The notes beneath the pieces are model-generated. The model worked only from the letters and a program-made list of their open reading frames with translations, had not been told where the DNA came from and made no database searches. Positions 23,388 to 36,235 of a stretch of 64,000 nucleotides of DNA are shown here, one piece after another. Position numbers and translations under genes: made by a program. Origin of the DNA: Caprella mutica (Eukaryota; Arthropoda; Malacostraca; Amphipoda; Caprellidae); assembly GCA_947561585.1 (NCBI GenBank), contig CANNZV010001594.1, forward strand, positions 1-64,000. Reading direction: 5' to 3'. The first letter of the stretch is position 1. The number at the start of each line of letters is the position of its first letter.

Positions 23388-23449
23388 AATTTATTAATGC
23401 AATTTCGATCATAAAAGAAAAATGTAGTTTACAATTAATAAAACGCGTT

Positions 23450-23519
23450 AAATAATAATTATTTAAACTCTTATATGATTAATTATGCGGAACTGTCCAA
23501 TAACTTGGAACCCACCCTA
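23450..23519. mobile_element. Family A remnant, right half
   Basis: A diverged right arm: CTTATATGATTAATTATG, then CGGAACTGTCCAATAA and a closing CACCCTA. It is about 55 bases past the Merlin element. Confidence 0.4.
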
Positions 23520-23855
23520 TCTGATGGGGAAAAGTCACCTGCCTGAACTTTAATTAAAAGGACAAATTATTAATTTCCTCTGGTGATAAGAAGGGAGAAA
23601 GTGTTCGTGTGTTGCCAGTCTGACAACTCATTTCCTGACCATTGTGCTGCTCTGGTGCCTGGCAGTCTTATCTACCAGGTGTCAGGAGATCTTATCCACC
23701 AGATGTCAGGTAGCCAGTCTGTTAAGTTCAATCGGATATTTTTAGTTCAGATAATTTTTCTACAGAGCACAATAATCGAAATAATGTTAAGAACACTCCC
23801 ATGCCATTAAATTAGACGTTAAACTAATTAATTTAAATCGTATGTATTGACTCCA

Positions 23856-24222
23856 TATTCCAGGCAAGAAGGATTTATTCCTGAGATATTAAGGAATGTC
23901 CCAGACAAGAAAAATTTAGTCCTGGGAAATTAAGGGAACATATAAGGCAAGAAGGATTTATTCCTGGGATATTAAGGAATGTTCCAGGCAAAAAGGATTT
24001 ATTCCTGGGATATTAAGGGAACATACAAGGCAAGAATTATTTATTCCTGGGATATTAAGGGAATATACAAGACAAGGAGGATTTATTCCTGGGATATTAA
24101 TGGATAATTCAGGCAAGAAGGATTTATTCCTGGGATATTAAGGGAATATACAAGGCAAGGAGGATTTATTCCTGAGATATTAATGGATAATTCAGGTAAA
24201 AGGATTTATCCTGCAATATTTT
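23856..24222. repeat. About 43-bp minisatellite, family CCTGGGATATT
   Basis: GGATTTATTCCTGGGATATT then AAGGGAATATACAAGGCAAGA, about eight copies, some missing part of the unit. It is the same family as 17595-17950 in opposite orientation. Confidence 0.85.
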
Positions 24223-24267
24223 ACTTAAATATTATCATAACAACAGTTATTTACTGTATATCATATA

Positions 24268-24360
24268 TATATATATATATTAGAATAGATATTATATCAT
24301 ATATATAACAATAGATATTATATCATATATATTTTTATAGATATTAGATCATATATATTA
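24268..24360. repeat. AT microsatellite and ATATCATATATA cluster
   Basis: An (AT)n run followed by three or four ATAGATATTATATCATATAT units. Confidence 0.8.
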
Positions 24361-24917
24361 TTATAGATATTGATTATCCGTCTAATCTCACTGACAAAAA
24401 TAGAAAGTTACTGAAATATTGGGAGTATTCTCCGTAGGCTTAAAATAGTATTTGCTTGCTGTTATATTCAATATTCTGTATTTTAAAATATAGAATTACC
24501 TTATTCTATTTACCTAATGAATATTTGATTGTTTGAACTTTAAACTTTAGAATTGTATCTAATAGAAACAACTAATTATTGCACGTTACCTTTTAAATGT
24601 TATACATTTAATCAATGAATAAAGTCATAAAAATATAAAGTGCATTAAATTTAAATGAAATCATCGAATATATATATATAAGAAAATGAAACTAAATACT
24701 CTTGGTAATTTTATTTCAAATTTATCCTTAAAATTATTATTAGATATGAATTAAATACCCAATTAACATTTCAATAGATTATTATAAAAAAAAAAATATA
24801 TATATATATATATTCATATTTTGACCCATTCATATAATAAACACATATTCAAATTTTCATTCCGTATTTAATTCTCATATGGTAAATATTTTTTCTTGAC
24901 CCTAGTGATTATAACTA

Positions 24918-25017
24918 CAGTTTAATGGAAACCATTATTACTACCAACAGTTTAATGGAAACCATTATTACTACCAACAGTTTAATGGAAACCATTATTA
25001 CTACCAACAGTTTAATA
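24918..25017. repeat. 30-bp minisatellite, 3.5 copies
   Basis: CAGTTTAATGGAAACCATTA then TTACTACCAA. The centre AATGG..CCATT is palindromic. Confidence 0.9.
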
Positions 25018-25402
25018 GGATACACCCTATAACCACCTTGATTACCTCTGCCCAATGATAACCAGTTGGTTATTAATGTAATGGGCTGGTGGTTATCACC
25101 GTTAATTGCTAAGTCTTCAGCCACCAATCAGAAGATATAGTCTGGTATATCGTTAGGGTCTGTAATAGCCATTTTTTGGGATGAGAAAGCGGTGAGTGAT
25201 AGGAGATAAAAGTGATAGGAGATCGTGGTGATAGGAGACTGTGCCAAAAAAGGTTATGTTTATTCCGTCCAAAATATTAAACATCGTATTAGGTTTCTGT
25301 GATACTGTCTCTATCGCATAAGTTTCTATCGATACAGTGCTGCAAGAAAAATGTTCTTATGGATAATTTTTTTAAGGATAATCCTTCTCTGATTGGTCGA
25401 CT

Positions 25403-25472
25403 AGGAAGAGGAGCCAACAGGGGGCGGAGCACTGAGCTGCTTGTGCTCCACCCCCTGTTGGCTCCTCCTCCT
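25403..25472 (-). ncRNA. GC-rich 30-bp stem, 10-nt loop; candidate hairpin RNA
   Basis: GAGCCAACAGGGGGCGGAGC and GTGCTCCACCCCCTGTTGGC pair around TGAGCTGCTT. On the plus strand there are two A-C type mismatches. Read on the minus strand both become G-U pairs, giving an unbroken stem. It stands out as GC-rich in AT-rich intron. It may equally be a MITE remnant; no transcript evidence is available. Confidence 0.35.
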
Positions 25473-25574
25473 TGCTTACAGTTACGTGTTGAATCAAATT
25501 ACATTTCAAACAATAAGAACTATGATATCCACTTAGATGACTGCAATGTAGTTGGTTGTATTCGCTAGTTTGTG

Positions 25575-25700
25575 GTTCTGCTCACTTCATGATTGTTTAG
25601 TACCAGGGGCGATCGGTGGGCGGGCGGCATGTCACCCGAAACACTTATGGAGTGCCGTGGGGCGGCACGTCGTCCGATTGACTATGGAGTCAATCTCCAA
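25575..25700. other. GC-rich patch, origin unknown
   Basis: CAGGGGCGATCGGTGGGCGG and nearby GGGGCGGCACGTCGTCC form an isolated GC-rich block. CAGGGGCG resembles a hAT-type end, but no matching right end was found. Confidence 0.3.
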
Positions 25701-25879
25701 AGTCAGTCAATGAGTTGGTAAATTAATAACAATATCCTAAAATACTTTATCCGAAATCAACAATATTTTAAAACTATATTCTTAGTGGTAATGACTAATT
25801 ATTTTCTACCCTTAGTAGTGGTAGGTGATAATAGTGAGTAGTGATAGTATTTATAGGGGATATGAGTGATAGGAATGTA

Positions 25880-26310
25880 TCAATCATCATTTACCTCATA
25901 AGTGATAGGTACCATCACTTACCAAATAAGTGATAGGTACCATCACTTACCAAATAAGTGATAGGTACCATCAAATACCAAATAAGTGATGGGTAGCATC
26001 ATTTACCTCATAAATGATAGGTACCATCACTTACCAAATAAGTGATAGGTACCATCACATACCAAATAAGTGATAGGTACCATCACATACCAAATAAGTG
26101 ATAGGTACCATCACATACCAAATAAGTGATGGGTATCATCACTTACCTCATAAGTGATAGGTACCATCACATAGCAAATAAGTGATGGGTATTATCATTT
26201 ACCTCATAAGTGATAGGTACCATCACATACCAAATAAGTGATGGGTACCATCACATACCAAATAAGTGATGGGTATCATCACATACCAAATAAGTGATGG
26301 GTATCATCAC
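25880..26310. repeat. 28-bp minisatellite, about 15 copies
   Basis: AAGTGATAGGTACCATCACA then TACCAAAT. GTGATAGGTACCATCAC is a near-perfect palindrome within each unit. Confidence 0.92.
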
Positions 26311-26329
26311 TTACCCCATCTTTTCACGA

Positions 26330-27199
26330 GTGTAATGATGCGATCAAATTTTGGAGTGCGGGGTACTATAGTAAATTGGATGCATCTCCGGGCCATTTAT
26401 TTCAACAGAAAAATGTGGTAAACTGCAGCAGAATATTTCTAAATAGAATATAATAACTATCGAAGAAAAGGAATATATTTATTAGAATTTAAAACTACTC
26501 TATTGAATCGAAATTTAGGATATTATTTAATTTTGCATATAGCCATGTACATATTTTGAATGTCATTTCGGTAACTTTTTAATATATTTTGAATATAAAT
26601 TTAAGGAAGATAGTAGCTACAATAACATAATGATTTCACGTTTCCTATAATATTAATTTGTTGTAACTCGTTTATATAAGCAATGCACACAATAGCTTTT
26701 CTACGTTCACGAGCTCTTTCTATCTTAACTGCTCTTTGTTTCCTATTAATATTTAACTTTAGAAGAATTCAGTCGTTGCATAACTATTCAGTCTACATCT
26801 CTTCTACCTCTTAAATAAGTTAAGCTAGTTATACGCATACTCTATTCCTGATTAATTACTATCACTAATTGAATACGAATAACTTTATTTAGTGGAATAG
26901 TTATTGGTATTAAAAATAGCTGTCAAGTAAAAGGATAACAATGTGGTACACCTATGTTATTTCCAGGGCCAAATATTGTTAAGATATACAAATTTCTTTC
27001 TTTCGCCGAAAACACTTTTACCAAACGACTCTTTTGCCGAAAATCTGATAATTTTCTAGCCAAATAAAGTACCCTTATTTCTCAGTAAAAACAATAAAGA
27101 ATACATTTGTCACAATCGAACCTGGCCGGTAACCTTAAAGGTGCTTTATCTCATTATATTTATAATGTATTGTGTTTTATACATATTAAAATTAAAATA
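26330..27199. other. No feature seen
   Basis: AT-rich sequence. The only pattern is a short repeated TTTGCCGAAAA motif near 27003-27045. Confidence 0.45.
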
Positions 27200-27276
27200 G
27201 AATAATAAGTATTATATAATTTATTTCTTATATGACCAAAAATGTTAAATCGACCGATAATTCGTAACTTAGCCTA
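27200..27276. mobile_element. Family A remnant, right half
   Basis: Right arm only: TTTCTTATATGACCAAAAA then CGACCGATAATTCGTAAC, ending near AGCCTA. Confidence 0.6.
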
Positions 27277-27289
27277 CTTATTGTGAATC

Positions 27290-27700
27290 GACAATAATCT
27301 CACTTTCGATTACTGTGAGTGTGTCTATTCCCAATCCAGACCCTACGCTTCCTTCCCATCCGGTCCCTAGAGCGTCCTTAAGCGACTATTGCCTACTCAA
27401 AATCCTGTCTCCTGTCGTTCTGTAGCTCCTGTCTCATCCTTCTGTCTCGTTTTCTGAGTCCTAACTGCCTCTCTGAAGACTTTCTCATATGTCGCCGGCC
27501 ATCAAACAGTCTTCGCTTCCTCGCGATGCTCAATTATTGGAAGCTGGTACCTCGAAGCCCTGATTTTATTTCCCTCGTAAACATTTAAAACGTTGGGGGT
27601 GGGGCGTTGGGACTTTTTCCCTAAATTGGTCGCATCCAGTTATTGTCTTTGCCATTTTGGGTGTTATTTCTCTCGATTATAAACATGGAAGCGCTTTTGG
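27290..27700. other. C/T-rich patch, no gene recognised
   Basis: Pyrimidine-rich plus strand (CCTGTCTCCTGTCG, CTGTCTCATCCTTCTGTC) with balanced GC. No open frame of note. Confidence 0.4.
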
Positions 27701-27803
27701 GAAAGGTATTAGCATATTTAATTATCGAATGCCAATGAAATTACAGTAGAAGGTCTATTATTTATAGAAGGTTTGCTTCTTCTGGCTTCCTTTATATAAA
27801 AAA

Positions 27804-28014
27804 GTATAAATCCTCTATAGTGAATATAGATTCCTGAGTAAGAGAACTACCCTGAATAGTGAACAAATTTTCTTTAATCTACCGTGAATAACATCTTTTC
27901 TAAAACTGATTGTCATTTTATGGCCGAGTTAAGGAAATTCGTTCAATATACGGGGTAGTTCTCTTAATCAGTACTTTGCATTCACTATAGAGGAGTTCTA
28001 CTATACTTTAGTAT
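27804..28014. mobile_element. Family D (pogo-like) MITE
   Basis: Ends AATCCTCTATAGTGAATA and CATTCACTATAGAGGAGTTC are inverted; GAGTAAGAGAACTACCC pairs with GGGGTAGTTCTCTTAATC. Confidence 0.8.
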
Positions 28015-28098
28015 TATTAAACTAAACTTTTTCATCATATTATCCCACTATACAATTTAAGAACATATAAGAACTAATTAAATATTGTTTCATGCCGT

Positions 28099-28107
28099 AG
28101 ATGGCGC
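28099..28107 (+). promoter_or_regulatory. CTCF-like core motif
   Basis: AGATGGCGC fits the insect CTCF core. It is just upstream of the 69-bp array. Confidence 0.2.
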
Positions 28108-28299
28108 TAATGCCTCGTTAATTGATATACCGCTGCCTCTAGTGCTGCAGATGAAACGATCCATTACTGCATTAGAGGGATGAGCACAAAATAATATTAT
28201 TTATTACGCAAATAAAAGGATGGAGGTAGAGTCAATTAGTTTTATTGTTGCAAATATGCTATGCAATTCATTATGTAGTTTAAAAGAGTAGCGTATTTA

Positions 28300-29343
28300 T
28301 TATATGGTAATGGGTCTATTAGGAAGGAATATAATTATATTATTGATTATTTTATTATTATTTATTTATTATATGTTAGTGGGTCTAATAGGAAGGTATA
28401 TAATTATATTATTTATTATTTTATTATTATTTATTTATTATATGTTAGTGGGTCTATTAGGAGGGAATATAATTATATTATTGATTATTTTATTATTATT
28501 TATTTATTATATGTTAGTGGGTCTATTAGGAAGGAATATAATTATATTATTTATTATTTTATTATTATTTATTTATTATATGTTAGTGGGTCTAATAGGA
28601 AGGTATATAATTATATTATTTATTATTTTATTATTATTTATTTATTATATGTTAGTGGGTCTATTAGGAAGGAATATAATTATATTATTTATTATTTTAT
28701 TATTATTTATTTATTATATGTTAGTGGGTCTATTAGGAGGGAATATAATTATATTATTGATTATTTTATTATTATTTATTTATTATATGTTAGTGGGTCT
28801 ATTAGGAGGGAATATAATTATATTATTGATTATTTTATTATTATTTATTTATTATATGTTAGTGGGTCTATTAGGAAGGAATATAATTATATTATTTATT
28901 ATTTTATTATTATTTATTTATTATATGTTAGTGGGTCTAATAGGAAGGTATATAATTATATTATTTATTATTTTATTATTATTTATTTATTATATGTTAG
29001 TGGGTCTATTAGGAAGGAATATAATTATATTATTTATTATTTTATTATTATTTATTTATTATATGTTAGTGGGTCTATTAGGAGGGAATATAATTATATT
29101 ATTGATTATTTTATTATTATTTATTTATTATATGTTAGTGGGTCTATTAGGAGGGACTATAATTATATTATTTATTATTTTATTATTATTTATTTATTAT
29201 ATGTTAGTGGGTCTATTAGGAGGGACTATAATTATATTATTTATTATTTTATTATTATTTATTTATTATATGTTAGTGGGTCTATTAGGAGGGACTATAA
29301 TTCTACTATTGATTATTATATTGTTATTTATCTATTATTTATA
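28300..29343. repeat. 69-bp minisatellite, 15 copies, one long open frame
   Basis: Each 69-bp unit translates as a 23-residue hydrophobic block (MLVGLLGRNIIILFIILLLF then IYY), giving a 346-codon frame from the ATG at 28304 with about 15 apparent membrane spans. Variation between units is mostly amino-acid changing (R/G, N/Y/T, F/L), not what purifying selection leaves, and no splice or promoter signal was seen. I treat it as non-coding. Confidence 0.93.
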
Positions 29344-29679
29344 GTATTGATTTTAGTTACACCGAGGATTTGTGAGTTTTAATATAATTTATTACGTGCT
29401 ATAGAAAATAATGTTTCATGTATATAAAAATTAAAAACCTAATATTTTATGTAAACAAATATGTTCATAAGTATTCATCTGTTGTAAATGGATACGAATT
29501 ATATAATTGCATGTATAATTATATATAATTAACATTATTATTCAATTTATTTTGTAAGTGACTCTTATATAATTTCATTAAATTGAAGGGTGACTCCTCT
29601 AGTTTCAAATCAGCGTATTTGTTTTTTAATTCCTTACCCTCATATTGATGATAAATATTTACATTCTAATGCAAAGGGG

Positions 29680-29958
29680 ACGATAATTACCATTACTGAC
29701 TAAACTGACGATAAATACCATTACTGACTAAACTGACGATAATTACCATTACTGACTAAACTGACGATAAATACCATTACTGACTAAACTGACGATAATT
29801 ACCATTACTGACTAAACTGACGATAAATACCATTACTGACTAAACTGACGATAATTACCATTACTTACTAAACTGACGATAATTACCATTACTGACTAAA
29901 CTGACGATTATTACCATTACTGACTAAACTGACGATAATTACCATTACTGACTAAACT
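29680..29958. repeat. 28-bp minisatellite, about 10 copies
   Basis: GATAATTACCATTACTGACT then AAACTGAC, alternating AATTACC and AAATACC forms in the first copies. Confidence 0.92.
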
Positions 29959-30467
29959 GAAAATAATGCACATAAAATTATATCACGGATACGTGTTGTT
30001 ATTTAATGACCTCTGCTCTATGAGAACACCTTTCCTTGATGACGAAGATTGTAATCTGAAGTGGATTGGAGAAACCCGAATTCGAATGAAAAAGCAAATA
30101 AACTCCTACAGAAATAATACCGGAGAATAAGATGTGCAAAAATGACTACAACATAAAGATTTATTATAAGGAACTAAAGTGGAACTTTTATTAATTAATT
30201 TAATTTTTAAAGGCCGATTTGTTCAAGGAAATGGTTATTATCATTATATTGTTATTATTTTATTTTCATATGCGCTTAGGAAACAGAAACTTTACTAATT
30301 ACATTATTTAAAATAACAAGTCAGTATTTTTTCTAACTAAATAATTTATTTTCAATTAAAAGTCATTAACTATGATATCAAATTTTTATATTTTCATTAT
30401 TTTCGAATGCGCCAAGAAAACAGAAAAAAATCTTTAATTCTTTTTTTTTCTCCCACATTTGATAGTT

Positions 30468-30542
30468 TTTTACCAATAAAAATAAAATACTAATTATTAT
30501 ATCGTTTTTTCTTATATGACCGAAGATGTGAAACCGACCGAT
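30468..30542. mobile_element. Family A remnant, right half
   Basis: Right arm only: ATATCGTTTTTTCTTATATG, then ACCGAAGATGTGAAACCG, truncated inside the last motif. Confidence 0.6.
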
Positions 30543-31019
30543 GTTAATATTTTTGAAAGCAATTCTAAATTCTCTTACATCTCAGCAATAGAATATGCTT
30601 TATTTTTGTTTTATTCAGTTGTGTAGTTTCATATGTGTCTGCAGCACCAAATGTCCTGCCTAGGATCTAATATTTGCATGTCGCACGGAGAAATTGTTTG
30701 CACCAGAGTCTCATTGTAAACAATGAAGGTACACGAGAAAAAGTCACACATGTTGGACCATTTTCAATTCTGGTACCAGCCAGCCTGTGTTTTTGTCGAA
30801 ATTGCACCTCTCTCACGAGTAATTAGAGCGAAAGAGTCGACTAATACTTTGGCCGAATGCCATATGCGGCTAATGAGCTTCGAGTGGGCAATGACGTAGC
30901 TATAGCTTCAAAGGAATAAATTAGCTTATACCTTCATAAGAGTTAGAGTTGACTATTGACTCTTTTATTGGTAAAATTATTTGATGTGTAAAATATGGGG
31001 AAGTTAAAATTTCGAAATT

Positions 31020-31660
31020 GTGACTAAAATTACGATCAAATGAAAATCATCAAAATTTGTTAAAATATAAACCCCAACTAACCAAAGTTCTATTTTTTAA
31101 ATCCTAACATATCAAAATTCGATTATTTGATGTCAAAATACTTCGAAATTCGAAAATTATTATCACTTTGCACTAAAATTCGATTAATTATTATCCAAAT
31201 GCACCAAAATTCGATTATTTGATATCACTAAAACATCAAAATTCTAAAAATTCAATTAAATAATAACCCAAAACATCGAATTTCGAAAATTGAAATTCCA
31301 AAACATCAAAATTCCAAGAATTGAAATTCCAAAACATCAAAATTCTAAAAATTCAATTAAATAATATCCCAAAACATCGAATTTCGAAAATTGAAATTCC
31401 AAAACATCAAAATTCTATTAATTAATATCCCAAAACATCGAATTTCGAAAATTGAAATCCCAAAACTTCAAAATTCAATTAATTAATATCCCAAAACATC
31501 GATTTTCCAAAATTAAAGTCACAATAAACCAAAATTTGATGTCATTAGAATACAAAAACAGCAAAATTCGATTAATTCACAGCCCAAAACATCGAAATTC
31601 GATTAATTAATATCACAGCACATCAAAATTCGATGAAGAAGAATCCTAACAATTAAAATT
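31020..31660. repeat. Degenerate AT-rich array
   Basis: Irregular copies of CAAAACATCGAATTTCGAAA and TTGAAATTCC. Units of about 30-45 bp are heavily diverged; likely an ancient minisatellite. Confidence 0.65.
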
Positions 31661-32540
31661 CCCACTTTATGAAAATATCAATCGTTCACAATTCTAAAAT
31701 CTCAATATCCGTACAAGTTATTGACTAGGATGAATATCATGTTCCTTTTTGTGACTATTTTGAAAAGTCCCCTTATGATTCTAATATCGACATCGATCGT
31801 ACATTCGAAGGAAAATAAAACTTGTTATTCTTCCTCTCGAAATTGTTAAGATTTAAGTTGAGAGTAAGAAGGTAGCCATATTGAAGTTTCGAATATGGGA
31901 TGGGTTCATTCAATATTCTTCTAATGACGGCAAAGAAGACTTTCAAATTAGAAAGTTTCTGGAAGAAAGTTTTGCCGGTTATGGAAATAGGAGAAGCAAG
32001 CAGGCTAGTCTTTGTATTGGCTTTGCATAGCGAGCGTATCTGTTTTCTTTGAGTTAGCTAGCTCTGCTCACAGATAGTGTTTGTTCTCATTACCCAAGCT
32101 ATTATAATTGATAATAATGTGACATTATCGTTTGATGACGCGTGGTGCAGCTTAATTGTTCTAATTAAAGCCTTACCTCCCAAATTCATCCTTGTTCAGG
32201 TAGGAATAACACAGTGAGTTAAAATATGGACGGAGTGGGAGCTTCTATGTCCGACTCAAATATGTTCACTCGTTTGAATTGGGGTCCATTTTAGTGATTT
32301 TTTCGTTCGGTTTTAATTAGACGAATTAATTGTTTTCATTTCATTTGTAGGGAAGTAATTAGTGTTACAGTGGAAGATTAAAAACTAATTACCTAATAGA
32401 AAGCTATAATCTTCCTAATTTACCTGACGGATGTCACATAAAAATTAACAATATTATTATCACTGTGATAGTGAAGTTATTGATGGTGAGGAATTATTTC
32501 AATTTTTGTTCAAATTACCAACCATAACGGAGTATCTTTC

Positions 32541-32652
32541 CCAGTCAAAAAGGATACATTCCTGTGATATTAAGGGAATATTCCAGGAATAAATTCTTCT
32601 TGTCTTGAATATTCCTTCAATATCCCAGGAATAATTGTCTCTTTCCTGGGAC
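32541..32652. repeat. Family CCTGGGATATT, short locus
   Basis: AAAAGGATACATTCCTGTGA then TATTAAGGGAATATTCCAGG, followed by an inverted relative (AATATCCCAGGAATAA). The locus folds back on itself. Confidence 0.7.
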
Positions 32653-33256
32653 ACTATTACCATTTTATACTATTAATCAGCAGTTAATATATATAGATAC
32701 CTTAAAAGCTACAAAACATATTAATATTTCCATATATTCCATCTCGACATGATTTAACTTTCACAACGAAATTGCTTTTTTCCAAACTCACATTTTCTAA
32801 CAGGGATACTTTAAAAGTGCTTCCTTAAAGTCTTATTAGAAATATAAAGAAGCAATTTAATCTAGGTAAAAATATTTACATGATATCCTGTTGTTGTCGT
32901 TGTTGACTTTGATTATCTCATAACATTTCTGAGTTCACAAGAAAACCTAATATCCTGCCCTGGGGTCCAGATAAAATTATACTTCCTTTAGAACATTTTA
33001 TGACATATTTACCATCTCGTATTACTCGTAGAATCTTGGCTGAACAGTACGCTGTAAAATTATACTACTTGCAAACTATTTCATTATAATTTATATTTCT
33101 TTCCTAAAGTATATAATGGCAAAGTAAAGTTATATTCCACAATTACAGGAGAACAAGTTTACCAAGATGAAGATCCTATTCGATGAACCCTACATCTGAA
33201 AAGTATTTTTTATTTTTTGACTGTAGAAAGAGTTACGTGGTAGTCAGTGTAATATT

Positions 33257-33945
33257 CTGTGTAAAGGGCCTTTCAGTGTAAAGAGCCTTTCAGTGTAAAG
33301 AGCCTTTCAGTGTAAAGGGCCTTTCAGTGTAAAGAGCCTTTCAGTGTAAAGGGCCTTTCAGTGTAAAGGGCCTTTCAGTGTAAAGGGCCTTTCAGTGTAA
33401 AGAGCCTTTCAGTGTAAAGGGCCTTTCAGTGTAAAGGGCCTTTCAGTGTAAAGGGCCTTTCAGTGTAAAGGGCCTTTCAGTGTAAAGAGCCTTTCAGTGT
33501 AAAGGGCCTTTCAGTGTAAAGGGCCTTTCAGTGTAAAGTGCCTTTCAGTGTAAAGGGCCTTTCAGTGTAAAGGGCCTTTCAGTGTAAAGGGCCTTTCAGT
33601 GTAAAGGGCCTTTCAGTGTAAAAGGCCTTTCAGTTTAACGGGCCTTTCAGTTTAACGGGCCTTTCAGTGTAAAGGGCCTTTCAGTGTAAAGGGCCTTTCA
33701 GTGTAAAGGGCCTTTCAGTGTTAAGGGCCTTTCAGTGTAAAAGGCCTTTCAGTGTAAAGGGCCTTTCAGTGTAAAGAGCCTTTCAGTGTAAAGGGCCTTT
33801 CAGTGTAAAGGGCCTTTCAGTGTAAAGGGCCTTTCAGTGTAAAGGGCCTTTCAGTGTAAAGGGCCTTTCAGTGTAAAGGGCCTTTCAGTGTAAAGGGCCT
33901 TTCAGTGTAAAGGGCCTTTCAGTGTAACAGGCCTTTCAGTGTAAT
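33257..33945. repeat. 17-bp minisatellite, about 40 copies
   Basis: GTGTAAAGGGCCTTTCA with few variants. AAAGGGCCTTT is a near palindrome around GGCC. Confidence 0.96.
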
Positions 33946-34049
33946 CGAAGTGGTGCCACCTTTTAAGGTGTTTCAATGAAATTACTGTATTTCTATATAT
34001 TGAACTCCATTCAGTTTAACGGGACATTTAATTCAACATTAAGTGTACC

Positions 34050-34160
34050 GTGTCACAGTGTACCGTGAGTACCCTCACAGTTTACCATGTACCGTCACAG
34101 TGTACCATGTACCCTCACAGTGTACCATGTACCCTCACAGTGCACCATGTACCCCCACAG
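34050..34160. repeat. 20-bp minisatellite, about 5 copies
   Basis: GTACCCTCACAGTGTACCAT, the first copies diverged. Confidence 0.85.
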
Positions 34161-34712
34161 TTAGCGTCATTCTGTTTGTCTCCATTCCCCGGAAATAGAG
34201 TCCTCTGTCTTTTTCTTTGTTGTCACTCAGTCTTTTTTTCTCCCTCTGTTCTGAATTACTTTTGTCTCTGTGGATCACTGGGGTTACTCCTAATAAACTA
34301 CTGTATAGGGGTTATAGGAATAAATAAATATAAATATCTTACTATAATGTTTTATATATTTTCCTGGTACTTAGACTACTGTATAGGGTGAACATTGACT
34401 TATCAGACATATCTTCTTTACGGAATCTTTCCCTACGTTTGTTAATTATACTGTGAAAGTAATTTTTAATAAGGTACGTTATGTAATTTGATTAAATCTT
34501 ACTGTATTTACATTTGGGGGATAATAATAATGCGTAATGTAACGTACCCTATAGAAAATATTGTATTATGGTATATTCCATCAATTTTTTATATTTTTAT
34601 ATAAAATTTAAATATAAATATATTTTTATACAATTTTATATATTTCCTGGTATTTTGACTCTAATTCAGCTACCGAATCTCTACCTTGAAATATATTGAT
34701 ACTCCAACCTAA

Positions 34713-34912
34713 ATAAAGACATACAAGGTTATTAAATAAAGACATACAAGGTTATTAAATAAAGACATACAAGGTTATTAAATAAAGACATACAAGGTTA
34801 TTAAATAAAGACATACAAGGTTATTAAATAAAGACATACAAGGTTATTAAATAAAGACATACAAGGTTATTAAATAAAGACATACAAGGTTATTAAATAA
34901 AGACATACAAGG
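34713..34912. repeat. 23-bp minisatellite, about 9 copies
   Basis: AATAAAGACATACAAGGTTA plus TTA, without visible variation until the last unit, so it is young. Confidence 0.93.
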
Positions 34913-35131
34913 GTATTTATAATCAATATCGAGGTCACATTCTATTACTAACTGTTGAATATATTCATTCAGTGGGTCAACTTCAATATTGAAAGGGGAC
35001 TGTACAACTTATTGAAGGGTATACCCTTCACTGTATTGAAGGGTAGCAACTGTATTAATCTTTACTGTATTTACCTGATGTAAAGTTCAATTATTAAAGA
35101 CGAAAAGTATTTATTACCCATGAAAAAAATA

Positions 35132-35190
35132 TGGTGGTGCCATAGAAGATTATGAGCTCTCTTAATCTTCTATGGCCTCACCATAACTTT
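35132..35190. mobile_element. Family E hairpin MITE, minimal
   Basis: ATGGTGGTGCCATAGAAGAT and ATCTTCTATGGCCTCACCAT are inverted around a short loop (TATGAGCTCTCTTA). It is nearly a bare hairpin. Confidence 0.65.
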
Positions 35191-35639
35191 TTTCATGTAG
35201 TTAGCATAGTAATGGCACATATTTTTTTGTAATGATATGGTTATATTTTTCTGGTACGTAGCAGGCTAATAAAAAATTTATAAAGTCTTTTCATTAATGA
35301 TTTTTAATTTTGATATTTTTCACAAATTACCAAAATAACTAAACCTTTATTTAATGTTATTATTGATTACTTACTATTATTTATATTAATCTACAGTATT
35401 AAATATTCGTAAACTCTTATTTTTCTCTCCAAATAAATTTTCTACAATTGTCCTATTTCTGTTTCAATTTATTCAGCACGTGCGTCATGTGTGACGTCAG
35501 ACCTCTGAAGCTCATCTCTTCGAATAATGATAGCGGGTATTTTTAAAACACTCCTACACCTTACGATCTTCTTAGGATCTAATTAATGGGTAAAAGAGTG
35601 ATTTATCCATAGAAAATGTAGTGGATAACACCATTTATT

Positions 35640-36235
35640 GGTTCATGTTCAATGTTGAAATAACCAGTCTATGTTGAAATAATTATTCAATGTTGAAATA
35701 ACTATTCAATGTTGAAATAATTATTCAATGTTGAAATAATTATTCAATGTTGAAATAATTATTCAATGTTGAAATAATTATTCAATGTTGAAATAATTAT
35801 TCAATGTTGAAATAATTATTCAATGTTGAAATAACAATTCAATGTTGAAATAATTATTCAATGTTGAAATAATTATTCAATGTTGAAATAATTATTCAAT
35901 GTTGAAATAATTATTCAATGTTGAAATAACAATTCAATGTTGAAATAATTATTCAATGTTGAAATAATTATTGAATGTTGAAATAATTATTGAATGTTGA
36001 AATAACTATTCAATGTTGAAATAACTATTCAATGTTGAAATAATTATTGAATGTTGAAATAACTATTCAATGTTGAAATAACTATTCAATGTTGAAATAA
36101 CCATTCAATGTTGAAATAATTATTCAATGTTGAAATAACTATTCAATGTTGAAATAATTATTCAATGTTGAAATAACTATTCAATGTTCATATAACAATT
36201 CAATGTTGATATTAACATTCAATGTTGACATAACC
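35640..36235. repeat. 19-bp minisatellite, about 31 copies
   Basis: AATGTTGAAATAATTATTC, with AACTATTC and TTATTG variants in blocks. Confidence 0.95.

Noticed and set aside
25880..26310. CRISPR-like array of 28-bp repeats
   Set aside because: The repeats are contiguous without unique spacers and sit in a eukaryotic intron; it is a minisatellite.
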